Of a DNA stretch of 64,000 nt, positions 41,931-51,340 are shown piece after piece (within the stretch, counting starts at the first letter, position 1; every line of letters begins with the position of its first letter). The notes under the pieces were generated by a model. That model was not told where the DNA came from. It made no database searches and saw only the letters and a list, made by a program, of their open reading frames with translations. The position numbers and the translations under genes were made by a program. The DNA comes from Bacteroidaceae bacterium (GTDB lineage Bacteria > Bacteroidota > Bacteroidia > Bacteroidales > Bacteroidaceae), in NCBI GenBank assembly GCA_011959205.1, contig BLLV01000255.1, positions 1 through 64,000 on the forward strand. The letters are read 5' to 3'.

Positions 41931-42893
41931 ATGAAACAAAACATACTCCAAACAATAAGCGGTTGCCTGCTGGGCACACTTTTGCTGGCATTACCGGCCT
42001 GCAACGACAATGACGGAACTCATACTGTATACATACCTAATGCCGGGACATTGGTAAAAGTGAATTATTACATAGAAGACGAACCACATGTAGAAACATT
42101 CACCGTAAAAGTAACTCCTAACAGCTATCCCAACCAGAATCCGGAAGGTGCGTCCACTGACGTTACCGTACATGTGGCTGCCACCCCTGACAAAGTAGCA
42201 GAATACAACGCCGCTAAAGGAACAGACTACGCCGTGTTGCCTGAAAATGCCTATACAGTAAGTGCCACCACCATGATTAAGGCTGGTTCCATAGAATCCG
42301 ATCCCATTACCATCGCACTCCATGCCAAAGGTAATGTAGAACAATTTGTAGAATATTTGTTGCCCATAAGCATTGTTTCAGCCGAAGGTATGGCTACGGA
42401 TGAATGCTGCCAAACGATGTACTTCCTTTACAGAGGTAGCATAGACGCTAGCAGCATGGAATTGCTAGACCGTTCCACATGGACTGTGCTGAATGCCTCA
42501 TCCGAGGAACCGCGCGAAGGCGACTGGGGGCACAGCGGATTGAAAGAAGCCTGTATAGATGGTGACCTGAACACCTTTTGGGGAACCGACTGGTCAACCA
42601 GCCATCCGCAACCTCCTCATTGGATTATCCTTGACCTAGGTACCCAAACCAACATACAAGGTATTGCCATCCGTGCCCGCGAAGAAGGTTATGACGGCCC
42701 AAAGACCATGACATTAGAAGTCAGCGACAACGGGGAGGAGTGGAAAAATGCAGGCGAATTTAAGGATATTCCCGCCAAAGGTGAGTTCCGTTCCTTCTTG
42801 CCCGAGGCTGTGACGGGCAGTTTTGTCAAAGTGACTATCACTTCTGTCAACGGAGGCCCTCATGTGACAGTCAGTGAACTTAATTTATTCTGA
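41931..42893 (+). CDS. DUF1735 plus F5/8-type C lipoprotein (surface glycan-binding protein)
   Basis: 320 aa. Lipobox L-P-A-C near residue 24. A DUF1735-like BT_3987-type domain covers about residues 30-165 (V-K-V-T-P-N-S-Y and E-Y-N-A-A-K-G-T-D-Y). A discoidin/F5-8C domain follows (about 180-320; D-G-D-L-N-T-F-W-G-T-D-W and I-I-L-D-L-G-T-Q). It is third in the susC-susD unit, 28 nt after susD, the usual place of a surface glycan-binding protein. Not enzymatic by what is seen. Confidence 0.88.
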   Translation: MKQNILQTISGCLLGTLLLALPACNDNDGTHTVYIPNAGTLVKVNYYIEDEPHVETFTVKVTPNSYPNQNPEGASTDVTVHVAATPDKVAEYNAAKGTDYAVLPENAYTVSATTMIKAGSIESDPITIALHAKGNVEQFVEYLLPISIVSAEGMATDECCQTMYFLYRGSIDASSMELLDRSTWTVLNASSEEPREGDWGHSGLKEACIDGDLNTFWGTDWSTSHPQPPHWIILDLGTQTNIQGIAIRAREEGYDGPKTMTLEVSDNGEEWKNAGEFKDIPAKGEFRSFLPEAVTGSFVKVTITSVNGGPHVTVSELNLF

Positions 42894-42965
42894 TGAGCAA
42901 AGAACATTGACACTATTATTCATACTGCTGATTAAGTTTCAATCAGATTGTTTTCAGTAACAGGC

Positions 42966-43021
42966 AGGCAGGTATGAACAGACTGTGAGATCCCCCTCCG
43001 TAATGTCTTTCATACCTGCCT
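42966..43021. terminator. Bidirectional terminator between convergent PUL genes
   Basis: Perfect 13-bp arms aggcaggtatgaa (42966-42978) and its complement (43009-43021) with a 30-nt loop. T-rich DNA follows on the plus strand. This convergent junction has no 22-bp array. Confidence 0.65.
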
Positions 43022-43024
43022 TTA

Positions 43025-45628
43025 TTAGAGTCTTATATGTTCTATATCAAGTTCTTCCAAAACAACAGGATAATTTTCACCCATGACTTGGCGATATTCC
43101 TTACAGAAAGCTGTATAACATTGCAAAGCTTTATCCAATTTGTTCTGCCGCCGATACGTACACACGATGTAAGCGATGGCTGTATCTGACAAGGGATCTA
43201 TGGAAAGTAACGTATTGCAAGTATAAATCGTAGCCTGGTCCTTGCCGCTCTTATAGAGGAAATGTATCTGCTCAGACAACAACTGGATAGCAAATGTCTC
43301 CGTCTGCTGCTTCACATAGTCAAACAAACTGTTATCCATCGTGTGCAGTAACTTGCCTTGAGCGAATATGCCATATAATTCCTTGACCTCACTTTCCACC
43401 GATGGAATTCTCTTCATTCCTCCGGTCAGTACAAAAAAACGCTGGTAATCACAATAACACTCCTCTCCAAGCAGTAACTTGAAATAACCTTTTTGGTGAG
43501 TCAATTCTATGCCGTCCAACTCTTGCAGTGTCTTACGGAGATGATTCATCGTTACGTTCTTCAAATTCTTTATTTTATCATCCGGCTTATCAGGCCAGAA
43601 CAAACTGTTCAGGTCGGCAGACAATACACCATCACGAGTGATGCTGTTTATCAGAATATACAAAAACAAATGTCTTATTTTAGGACTGAACATATAGGTT
43701 ATGTCTCGCCCGTTCCTATCTATTACAGTAAAAGTGCCGAAAAGCGAAACACTATTCTTTTTGACAATGATTGTCACATCGGGCAAAGGAAACTCTTCAG
43801 GAACCGTACTTTCTACTTTTTCACTTTTCACTTCCCCGCACATAACCGATGGAAGACCATCCACAGGCTGGGGCATGTTAGACAATCTTTTTCTGCGCCT
43901 TATCATGATAAATATCCCACCGGAGGCAACTACCAGCAATGCAGCGGCAAAGACATAAAACCATAAGAAAGTATTTGGGGAAGGTAACTCCTGCCGTTTA
44001 TCATAGTATTTGACTTCTGCCAACGAAACAGGCGGATTGGACAATGAATAAACGCGTGTAGCAGACTGACCATATTTTTCAAATTCTTGGATCACACAAT
44101 AAAACTCATCAAGTACCGGATTAAAATAAAGATTGGCATTAGTCGCAATCTCTTCCGAAGTCATAGGAATGCTGTCTCCCAATGCCTCATAACTTCCGTC
44201 TGCAAGAGACAAGCGATATAATTGGAGAAAGGTTTGCGGCTTATATTCGGGATAAGCCAACAAATAAAGATAGTTTCCATCTTCCGAAAGTATCATGTTT
44301 CTTGCCGGTACCTGTTTAAATGAAGGCTCTTCATGCTCCCATAATTTTTTGATCCGATTATTTTCAAAATCCAACCGATAACAATCATAATAATATTGGA
44401 TGCCCACATTCTGGTCACCGACTTCATTGCCCTTACCACCATAGATATAAGCATATTTGCCATCCGGTGTCATAGCCGCACCGGCAAAGAACCGGGGAGA
44501 AATGACATCACCAGCAAAGTGCAGTGTATCCCAACTATTTTGAGCTAAATCATAAGTCAGGAAAGTATTGTAATACTGACGATTACCGTAACCTCCGAAA
44601 AAGAGGAACTGCTGCTTTTGGGGAATATGCAATCCACAATGATGATGCAATTGCAAAGAAACAGCGTCCCGGTTAACGGTCTTCCAATTTCCGGTTTCCG
44701 GATGCATTTCCGCTACATAAGTTTCCTTCCAGTTCATTTCATAGGGGTAAATCACACCTTTTGATTCATCCATGAAATTCATGCCCAAACGAATGGGAAG
44801 TTGCTTGCCTTTCGGCGCATAAGAACGATGCTCCAATGTATGATCATAAATGTTGTAGTTCATGACCGAATCACGGTTATAGATATAAAACCGTTGTTGC
44901 AAGGGAGCAAACGCAAAGCCGGACGGAGTAAGGGAAGAATGTTGTAACAAGGGTTTCCAGTAATAAGAATAATTGATGAGCCAGACAGGATTGGTTATCT
45001 GTCCCACAAGATTGCCTTTGCTATCGTGCACTTCTTCGCCCTGGCTCTCATTCAAAGGAAAATTCCATGTTTCCTCGCCATTACTCACAACGAGGTTCCG
45101 GATAGAGAAAGAGGCGGTTTCCAATATGTGGTTACACATTCCAAAGAAAAGCTGGGGAGTGAAGCGCTTCCCCTTCAACCCGATATCGTTCAGTACGGCC
45201 TTACTGTTTCCGATGATGATCTCTGCCCTGTTGTTAGCGATATCCATGTCCAGCGAGGCAGGCATCCATTTGCCATGTAGATTGCTGTTATCATACTCTG
45301 CGGTATAATAGATTTGTTTCCCATCTTGGGCAAACATGAAACTCCCTTTCGAATTTTCGTATACATAGGTCAGATTAAAAGCTTCTTCTCCATCCGCATT
45401 CTTCAGATAAAGAATATATCCGGGACTTTTATCATTGTGTATGGCATATTCGAAAGAAATAGTGAACCTACCGATAGCAACCGGAATATACTCCTTAGTG
45501 AATACTTGAAAAGAAGAACGTTCGGCAATCCGCTTTTCATTTCCATAAAACTGCAATCCTTGTGAATACGCTTTATGAACCATGCCGGATGCCAAACATA
45601 TCAGTATACAGAGAAGGTGCTTTTTCAT
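43025..45628 (-). CDS. Membrane-bound regulator: periplasmic kelch-like sensor and SARP/BTAD-like output
   Basis: 867 aa. Signal peptide (to about residue 22), a beta-sandwich resembling a concanavalin-type lectin (about 25-200), then kelch/propeller blades (about 240-540; F-L-F-F-G-G-Y-G-N-R and A-Y-I-Y-G-G-K-G-N). One transmembrane segment lies at about 552-575, followed by R-R-R-K-R. The cytoplasmic part has a winged-helix domain like OmpR/SARP (about 627-720; F-S-P-K-I-R-H-L-F-L-Y-I-L, L-F-W-P-D-K, L-R-K-T-L-Q-E-L) and a TPR-like BTAD domain to the end. No kinase, ECF or HTCS module is seen. It lies inside the PUL and has its own promoter, so it probably senses glycan and controls this locus. 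Confidence 0.72.
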   Translation of the reverse strand: MKKHLLCILICLASGMVHKAYSQGLQFYGNEKRIAERSSFQVFTKEYIPVAIGRFTISFEYAIHNDKSPGYILYLKNADGEEAFNLTYVYENSKGSFMFAQDGKQIYYTAEYDNSNLHGKWMPASLDMDIANNRAEIIIGNSKAVLNDIGLKGKRFTPQLFFGMCNHILETASFSIRNLVVSNGEETWNFPLNESQGEEVHDSKGNLVGQITNPVWLINYSYYWKPLLQHSSLTPSGFAFAPLQQRFYIYNRDSVMNYNIYDHTLEHRSYAPKGKQLPIRLGMNFMDESKGVIYPYEMNWKETYVAEMHPETGNWKTVNRDAVSLQLHHHCGLHIPQKQQFLFFGGYGNRQYYNTFLTYDLAQNSWDTLHFAGDVISPRFFAGAAMTPDGKYAYIYGGKGNEVGDQNVGIQYYYDCYRLDFENNRIKKLWEHEEPSFKQVPARNMILSEDGNYLYLLAYPEYKPQTFLQLYRLSLADGSYEALGDSIPMTSEEIATNANLYFNPVLDEFYCVIQEFEKYGQSATRVYSLSNPPVSLAEVKYYDKRQELPSPNTFLWFYVFAAALLVVASGGIFIMIRRRKRLSNMPQPVDGLPSVMCGEVKSEKVESTVPEEFPLPDVTIIVKKNSVSLFGTFTVIDRNGRDITYMFSPKIRHLFLYILINSITRDGVLSADLNSLFWPDKPDDKIKNLKNVTMNHLRKTLQELDGIELTHQKGYFKLLLGEECYCDYQRFFVLTGGMKRIPSVESEVKELYGIFAQGKLLHTMDNSLFDYVKQQTETFAIQLLSEQIHFLYKSGKDQATIYTCNTLLSIDPLSDTAIAYIVCTYRRQNKLDKALQCYTAFCKEYRQVMGENYPVVLEELDIEHIRL

Positions 45629-45666
45629 ATTTATCAGGATATAACGTCTTTTTTAAATAGCAGGTA

Positions 45667-45674
45667 CAAATATA
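45667..45674 (-). promoter_or_regulatory. Candidate -7 box for the membrane regulator
   Basis: Minus strand TATATTTG is a full TAnnTTTG match, 38 nt before the start codon. Confidence 0.5.
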
Positions 45675-45735
45675 AGACTTTTTAATAATGTATTACACTT
45701 ATCAGAAAGAAGAAAATTGCATAAAAACACAAATG

Positions 45736-45782
45736 GCGCAAATAACACGAATTGATTTTGTTTCTACCCGTGTTATTTACGC
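45736..45782 (-). terminator. Terminator of the GH92-EEP operon
   Basis: Arms gcgcaaataacacg (45736-45749) and cgtgttatttacgc (45769-45782) pair at 13 of 14 positions, 25 nt past the EEP stop codon. Confidence 0.75.
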
Positions 45783-45807
45783 CAAGCACGTTCCCAGAGC
45801 AAGTGTT

Positions 45808-46656
45808 TCAAAATTCCAATTCCGCCAACTGAGGATTATGGTCGGAAAGCAAAGCTTCCGGCATCTCGGCAGGGATTTCAGTACTCTTCACCACAATCTG
45901 CGGGGTGACAAAAACGAAATCAATCTTCTCACATTCCCGAGACGGGATGCGGGCGAAATCATGAAATGTATAGTCTACACCGTTCACAGCAGCAGCCGTC
46001 TTGTAAGCATCCTTCAACACAAACTCGTTGGTGGTAATGGTTTGGTAGGCATCGCTCGCGTCGGTCACATTAAAGTCGCCGGTAACTACCGCCGGACGAT
46101 CGCCCACGATTTCCTTTATCTTGCGGATGATGAGCAAGGCACTTTGGCGCCGAGCCTCCTCACCTACATGATCAAAATGTGTATTGACAGCCATAAACAC
46201 CTTTCCGGTAGCCTTGTCCTTCAACTTTGCCCAAGTAGCGATACGGACGCACACTGCATCCCATCCCATCATTCCTACACTATCGGGATTCTCCGCCAGC
46301 CAGAAAGTATTGGAATCCAGCACCTCGTACTTGTCTTTACGATAGAACAAGGGCGCGTACTCACCCGCTGTCTTTCCATCGTCACGCCCCACGCCGATGC
46401 CATCATATTCGGGCAATCCTGCACGAAGGTCCTCAAACTGGTTGTGCAACACTTCTTGCATGCCGACAATATCCAGTTCACGATCTTTAATAAACCGGAA
46501 TACCCGATCTTTACGATATTGCCAGTTGTTCAAACTGTCTTGCGGATTGTCATAACGGATATTGAAAGTGGCCCAACGAACCTCTATCTTCTTTCCTTCG
46601 GCACAACCGCCCAGCAACAGGACGGCTACCAATAAAAACAGTATTTGCTTTTTCAT
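45808..46656 (-). CDS. Endonuclease/exonuclease/phosphatase-family lipoprotein
   Basis: 282 aa from ATG 46656, where the lipoprotein signal begins (L-L-L-G-G-C, Cys about 17); the longer frame adds five unlikely residues. EEP motifs: T-F-N-I-R-Y-D near residue 30, G-M-Q-E-V, N-T-H-F-D-H-V-G, T-G-D-F-N and the final S-D-H-N-P. These metal-dependent phosphodiesterases act on many substrates. Being exported and last in an operon of three GH92 mannosidases, it may cleave a sugar phosphodiester such as mannose-phosphate on mannan or glycoprotein, rather than DNA. That substrate is inference. Confidence 0.85.
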   Translation of the reverse strand: MKKQILFLLVAVLLLGGCAEGKKIEVRWATFNIRYDNPQDSLNNWQYRKDRVFRFIKDRELDIVGMQEVLHNQFEDLRAGLPEYDGIGVGRDDGKTAGEYAPLFYRKDKYEVLDSNTFWLAENPDSVGMMGWDAVCVRIATWAKLKDKATGKVFMAVNTHFDHVGEEARRQSALLIIRKIKEIVGDRPAVVTGDFNVTDASDAYQTITTNEFVLKDAYKTAAAVNGVDYTFHDFARIPSRECEKIDFVFVTPQIVVKSTEIPAEMPEALLSDHNPQLAELEF

Positions 46657-46677
46657 ATCTGTTCTGTGCATCTACCT

Positions 46678-48990
46678 TTATTTCACAAGCTTGTCTGTCG
46701 AAAAGGAATAAGGCAAGTCACTGTCTTGCGTGCCGCGCTGCTTGTTCGGGCGGTCGGCCATCTTGAAATCGATGGTACCTCCTTGCAACAGTTCGCTATG
46801 CTTCAGATAATTCTTTGTATACGGAATATCGTTTACACGCATCTCGTCCACATACCTGTTGGCATCACTGTTAGCCGGTGCGTTTATCACCAAGTTCTTT
46901 CCGTTCTCAAAGTGCAGAGTTGCCTTCTTGAACAACGGAGCACCCAGAATGTATTCGTCCGTACCAGGGCACACCGGATAAAAGCCCAATGCCGAGAACA
47001 CATACCATGCCGAAGTCTGACCGTTATCCTCGTCACCGCAATATCCATCAGGACGGTCGGTGTACATGCGATTCATCACTTCGCGCAACCAATATTGCGC
47101 TTTCCATGGCTGGCCTGCATAATCGTACATATAAATCATATGCTGGATGGGTTGGTTGCCATGTGCATAGTTACCCATATTCATAACGGTCATTTCGCGA
47201 ATTTCATGAATCACCTGTCCATAATAGCTGTCGTCAAACACAGGGGGAACAGAGAATACCGAATCAAGCATGGAAACAAACACTTCCTTCCCCCCCATCA
47301 AGTCAATCAAACCCTGAGGGTCATGGAATACGGACCAGGAATAATGCCAACTGTTTCCTTCGGTAAAGTCACCACCCCACTTCAATGGTGAGAACTTGGG
47401 AGCAAACTTACCATCCTGCCGCTTGCCACGCATCAGCTTGCTTTCCGGATCGAACAGGTTGCGATAATTCATGGCGCGTTTTTCGAACAGCTTGATTTCT
47501 TTTTTCGGGCGTTTCAGTTCTTTTGCCAACTGATAAATGCACCAGTCATCGTAAGCATATTCCAGTGTACGGGCAGCATTCTCATGAATCTTCACATCGC
47601 AAGGCACGTAACCCAGCTTATTATAATACTCATATCCCAGACGTCCGGTAGAAGAAACTTTGGGATGCACTGCTTCCGTTCCATGAATCAATCCTTGATA
47701 TAAAGTTTCCACATCTTCCACACGGACCCCTTTCAGATACGCATCTACCAAGATAGAAGCCGAATTATTGCCAACCATGCAGCCACGGTGCCCCGGGCTT
47801 GCCCATTCGGGGAAGAAACCGCTTTCCTTATAGGTATTGACCAAGCCTTCTTGTATCTCTTTGTTCACCGAAGGATACATCAAGTTCAGGAAAGGAAACA
47901 GACAACGAAATGTATCCCAGAAGCCGGTATCGGTATACATATATCCCGGCAGTGTCTCGCCATTGTAAGGACTGTAATGAACAGGTTGTCCGTTGGCGTC
48001 CAACTCATAGAATTTACGCGGGAACAGCAACGAGCGGTACAAGCAAGAATAGAAAGTACGGTACTGGTCCAATGTGCCGCCTTCCACTTCCACTTTGCCT
48101 AATACCTCATTCCAAGCATCCTTGCCTTTTTGCACCAGTACATCGAAACTGTCGCCACCCAGTTCTTTCAGATTCAGCATGGCCTGCTCCGGGCTGATGA
48201 AAGAAGAAGCGACACGGGCATGCACCACTTCGCCTTTTCTGGTCTTGAAACCGATAACGGCACCAGTATGGAAGTCGGTCTGCTCCAACTTACCTTCTTT
48301 CAATGTTACCGGAACTTTTCCATCCGGTTTGCCAGGCTTCACGTCATTAGAGAAAGTAGCTTGATAAGTAAACGGCTTGTCAAACTCGATAACGAAATAA
48401 TTCTTGAAATTGGCAGGAACGCCACCACTGTTGCGGGTAGTATAGCCCACAATCTTGTTTTCGCCGGGAATCACCCGAATGGACGAACCACGGTCAAAAG
48501 CATCTACCACTACGTATGAATCATTCTCGGGAAACGTGAAACGGAACATGGCGGCACGTTCGGTAGGCACCATTTCAGTCACCACATCATGCTCTGCCAA
48601 GTAAACCTTATAATAATAAGGTCTCGCGATCTCGCCTTTATGAGAAAACCAGCTTGCCCGTTTACTTTCTTCAAACTCCGGTTTGCCGGTAACAGGCATG
48701 ATGGCGAATTGACCGTAATCGTTAATCCACGGACTGGGCTGGTGGGTTTGTTTGAAACCACGGATTTTTGTAGCCGTATACACATACTGCCATCCGTCTC
48801 CCATTGTTCCCGTCTGGGGAGTCCAAAAATTCATACCCCAAGGGCGAGCTATAGCAGGATAGGTGTTTCCTGTAGAAAGTTCAAAGGAAGACTGCGTGCC
48901 CACCAATGGACTTACATAATCCGCATAATCCTTTGCCTGCACAAGCAGGGTGCAGCACAAAGTCATGACTGATAGAAATAATTTTTTCAT
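46678..48990 (-). CDS. GH92 alpha-mannosidase (third of three)
   Basis: 770 aa. Signal peptide to about A-K (residue 20). GH92 pattern: V-S-P-L-V-G-T near the start, T-E-G-N-S-W-H-Y-S-W (containing the likely acid Glu), Y-A-H-G-N-Q-P-I-Q-H and D-E-D-N-G-Q-T-S-A-W-Y with the base-providing Asp region. Calcium-dependent inverting exo-alpha-mannosidase. It differs from its two neighbours in the loop HGNQPIQH (the others have HGNEPSHH), so linkage preference probably differs. EEP gene follows after 21 nt. Confidence 0.92.
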   Translation of the reverse strand: MKKLFLSVMTLCCTLLVQAKDYADYVSPLVGTQSSFELSTGNTYPAIARPWGMNFWTPQTGTMGDGWQYVYTATKIRGFKQTHQPSPWINDYGQFAIMPVTGKPEFEESKRASWFSHKGEIARPYYYKVYLAEHDVVTEMVPTERAAMFRFTFPENDSYVVVDAFDRGSSIRVIPGENKIVGYTTRNSGGVPANFKNYFVIEFDKPFTYQATFSNDVKPGKPDGKVPVTLKEGKLEQTDFHTGAVIGFKTRKGEVVHARVASSFISPEQAMLNLKELGGDSFDVLVQKGKDAWNEVLGKVEVEGGTLDQYRTFYSCLYRSLLFPRKFYELDANGQPVHYSPYNGETLPGYMYTDTGFWDTFRCLFPFLNLMYPSVNKEIQEGLVNTYKESGFFPEWASPGHRGCMVGNNSASILVDAYLKGVRVEDVETLYQGLIHGTEAVHPKVSSTGRLGYEYYNKLGYVPCDVKIHENAARTLEYAYDDWCIYQLAKELKRPKKEIKLFEKRAMNYRNLFDPESKLMRGKRQDGKFAPKFSPLKWGGDFTEGNSWHYSWSVFHDPQGLIDLMGGKEVFVSMLDSVFSVPPVFDDSYYGQVIHEIREMTVMNMGNYAHGNQPIQHMIYMYDYAGQPWKAQYWLREVMNRMYTDRPDGYCGDEDNGQTSAWYVFSALGFYPVCPGTDEYILGAPLFKKATLHFENGKNLVINAPANSDANRYVDEMRVNDIPYTKNYLKHSELLQGGTIDFKMADRPNKQRGTQDSDLPYSFSTDKLVK

Positions 48991-49020
48991 GATAATGTTA
49001 TTTGGGTTAAGTTATATTCT

Positions 49021-51318
49021 TCAATTTCTCTTCCGTGTTCCCCATGCTGTCGGCACAGGACTCATGGTAATCTCCATTGTTCCTCCGCACACCAAGTCAT
49101 CATGTGTGAAGAAAGGAACTGCCAGCGGCTTTCCGTTCAGCCGAACCGCCTGGATGTATTTATTTGTTCTCGAGTTATTATGAATACGGATAACAAACGT
49201 CTTGTTTCCGGCCAATCGGAGCGTCACTTCATCAAACAACGGACGGCCGACAGAATACACCGGTTTGCCGGGACATACCTGATAAAAGCCCATGGAATTC
49301 AAAATATACCATGCAGACATTTGTCCACAATCCTCGTTACCCGACAACCCATCGGGAGCGTTGAAGTACAGGTTTTGCAGCACACTGTCCACCAATTCCT
49401 GAGTGCGCCACGGACGACCTACATAGTTATACATGTGGGTAATGTGGTGGCTGGGTTCATTGCCATGCGCATACTGGCCTATCAGCCCCGAGATATCGGC
49501 TGAAACTTCCTCGCCTGTCATTTCCGAAGATGCCATAAACAGCGAGTCCAGTTTACCGACAAACGCCTCCTCGCCTCCTAACAATGCAGCCAATCCTTCT
49601 ATGTCATGCGGAACGAACCAACTCCATTGGTAGGCATTCCCCTCACAATAATCATCGGCGCGGTGAGTAGAGCGACGTGGGTCAAAGGGAACACGCCACT
49701 TTCCTTCACTATCTTTTCCACGCATAAAACGCGTTTCCGGGTCAAAATAGTTTTCATATCCTTTAGCAAATCCGGCATACTTTCCGGCATTCGCCGTGTC
49801 TCCCAGCGCTTCGGCTAATATGGATATGCACCAATCATCGTAAGCATATTCCAATGCCTTTGCCACAGCTTCATTGTCCTTATCACAAGGTACATACCCC
49901 CACTCGTTTTTGTAATAACGCGCCACAGGCATGATATATGGATAGAGCCATCGGGGAACTACCGGAGCAATACCCGTCGTGTCATATTCAGCCACACGGA
50001 GGCAGGCCTTGTAAGCCTCCTTCACATCAAAGTTCCGGTAGCCTTTGGTATAAGCATCTGCCACCAACGATGCGATGTGATACCCAATCATGCATCCGGT
50101 ATAGTTCGCCACGCAATCCCACTTGGGCACCAGCCCGCCCTCAGTACCTTTCCTGATTAAAGAACGGATATATGCCTCATTCTGATGTGGATCTATGATG
50201 CTCACCAACGGATGAAGCGCACGGAACGTATCCCACAGAGAAAAAATGGAGTACATGGGATCATTCACATCCCCCTGATGCACCTCCAAGTCCATGCCCA
50301 AGTAACGTCCGTCCACATCCTGGAACAAGTTCGGGCTGAAATGGGCATGATAAAGCCCCGTATAGAAAATGGTACGTTGCCCGGCATCTGTCGTCCGGAT
50401 ATCTATTTTCTTCAAAATATCATTCCACTTTTGACGTGCCGCCTGGCGTGTTCCTTCAAAATCCCATGCCGGCATTTCCGCCTTCAGGTTCTTCTCTGCA
50501 CCCTCATAGCCAACGGATGAAACGGCCGCTTTTACCAATACCTGCTCCCCTTCCGCAGTGGAAAAGTTCAGCAACAATTTACACCGAGGTTCCGTTCTGG
50601 TTCCCACCCGCACCGTATCCCGGCTCACTTCATAGCTGAAAGGTTTGGAAAATTCAGCATAGAAATAAAGATCCTGCCTATAAGCCCACCACACATTCCG
50701 TTTGTATGCGCGGACAGTGGTTTCGTTTACCACCTCCACTTCCATCTGCTGGTTGGTTTGTTCTTGGATGGCATAATCCAAATCGAGTATGAACCCCGAT
50801 CTATCACTGGCAGGGAAAGTGTACCGGTGGAGAGCGGTGCGCTCAGTAGCCGTCAGTTCGGCCCGTACCCTGTAGCGATCCAAAAAGACCGCATAATATC
50901 CCGGTTCCGCTTGCTCCCGTTCATGAGAGAATACCGAAGCATAGTCGCAATGATTGCTATCCTCTTTCTCCCCCACATAGGCTATGTGCTGCTCGCCTAC
51001 AGTAGGCATCAGCAGGAAATCGCCAAAATCGGCGCATCCAGTCCCACTCAGACGAGTATGGGCAAAACCGTTTATCTTGGTATCTTCATAATAATAACCC
51101 GAGCAGGCGTCCCAACCGTGAATACGCGTATCGGGACCCGGTTGTATCATGCCATGAGGAACCATGGCACCGGGATGAGTGTGTCCATGCCCACCGGTGC
51201 CGATGAACGGATTCACATAGGCTGCATAATCGGTCGTCTTATTAACAGACGACGTGCATCCCATCCCTCCCAGCAAACCCATTGCCAAGCAAATAATTAC
51301 CCATAAATTCTGTTTCAT
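49021..51318 (-). CDS. GH92 alpha-mannosidase (second of three)
   Basis: 765 aa lipoprotein (L-L-G-G-M-G-C, Cys about 21). Motifs: N-P-F-I-G-T-G-G-H-G-H-T-H-P-G-A, C-E-G-N-A-Y-Q-W-S-W, Y-A-H-G-N-E-P-S-H-H and G-N-E-D-C-G-Q-M-S-A-W-Y. Predicted calcium-dependent exo-alpha-mannosidase on the outside of the cell or in the periplasm. It starts 30 nt before the next GH92 in the operon. Confidence 0.93.
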   Translation of the reverse strand: MKQNLWVIICLAMGLLGGMGCTSSVNKTTDYAAYVNPFIGTGGHGHTHPGAMVPHGMIQPGPDTRIHGWDACSGYYYEDTKINGFAHTRLSGTGCADFGDFLLMPTVGEQHIAYVGEKEDSNHCDYASVFSHEREQAEPGYYAVFLDRYRVRAELTATERTALHRYTFPASDRSGFILDLDYAIQEQTNQQMEVEVVNETTVRAYKRNVWWAYRQDLYFYAEFSKPFSYEVSRDTVRVGTRTEPRCKLLLNFSTAEGEQVLVKAAVSSVGYEGAEKNLKAEMPAWDFEGTRQAARQKWNDILKKIDIRTTDAGQRTIFYTGLYHAHFSPNLFQDVDGRYLGMDLEVHQGDVNDPMYSIFSLWDTFRALHPLVSIIDPHQNEAYIRSLIRKGTEGGLVPKWDCVANYTGCMIGYHIASLVADAYTKGYRNFDVKEAYKACLRVAEYDTTGIAPVVPRWLYPYIMPVARYYKNEWGYVPCDKDNEAVAKALEYAYDDWCISILAEALGDTANAGKYAGFAKGYENYFDPETRFMRGKDSEGKWRVPFDPRRSTHRADDYCEGNAYQWSWFVPHDIEGLAALLGGEEAFVGKLDSLFMASSEMTGEEVSADISGLIGQYAHGNEPSHHITHMYNYVGRPWRTQELVDSVLQNLYFNAPDGLSGNEDCGQMSAWYILNSMGFYQVCPGKPVYSVGRPLFDEVTLRLAGNKTFVIRIHNNSRTNKYIQAVRLNGKPLAVPFFTHDDLVCGGTMEITMSPVPTAWGTRKRN

Positions 51319-51340
51319 ACCATTATCTTATTAGATGATT

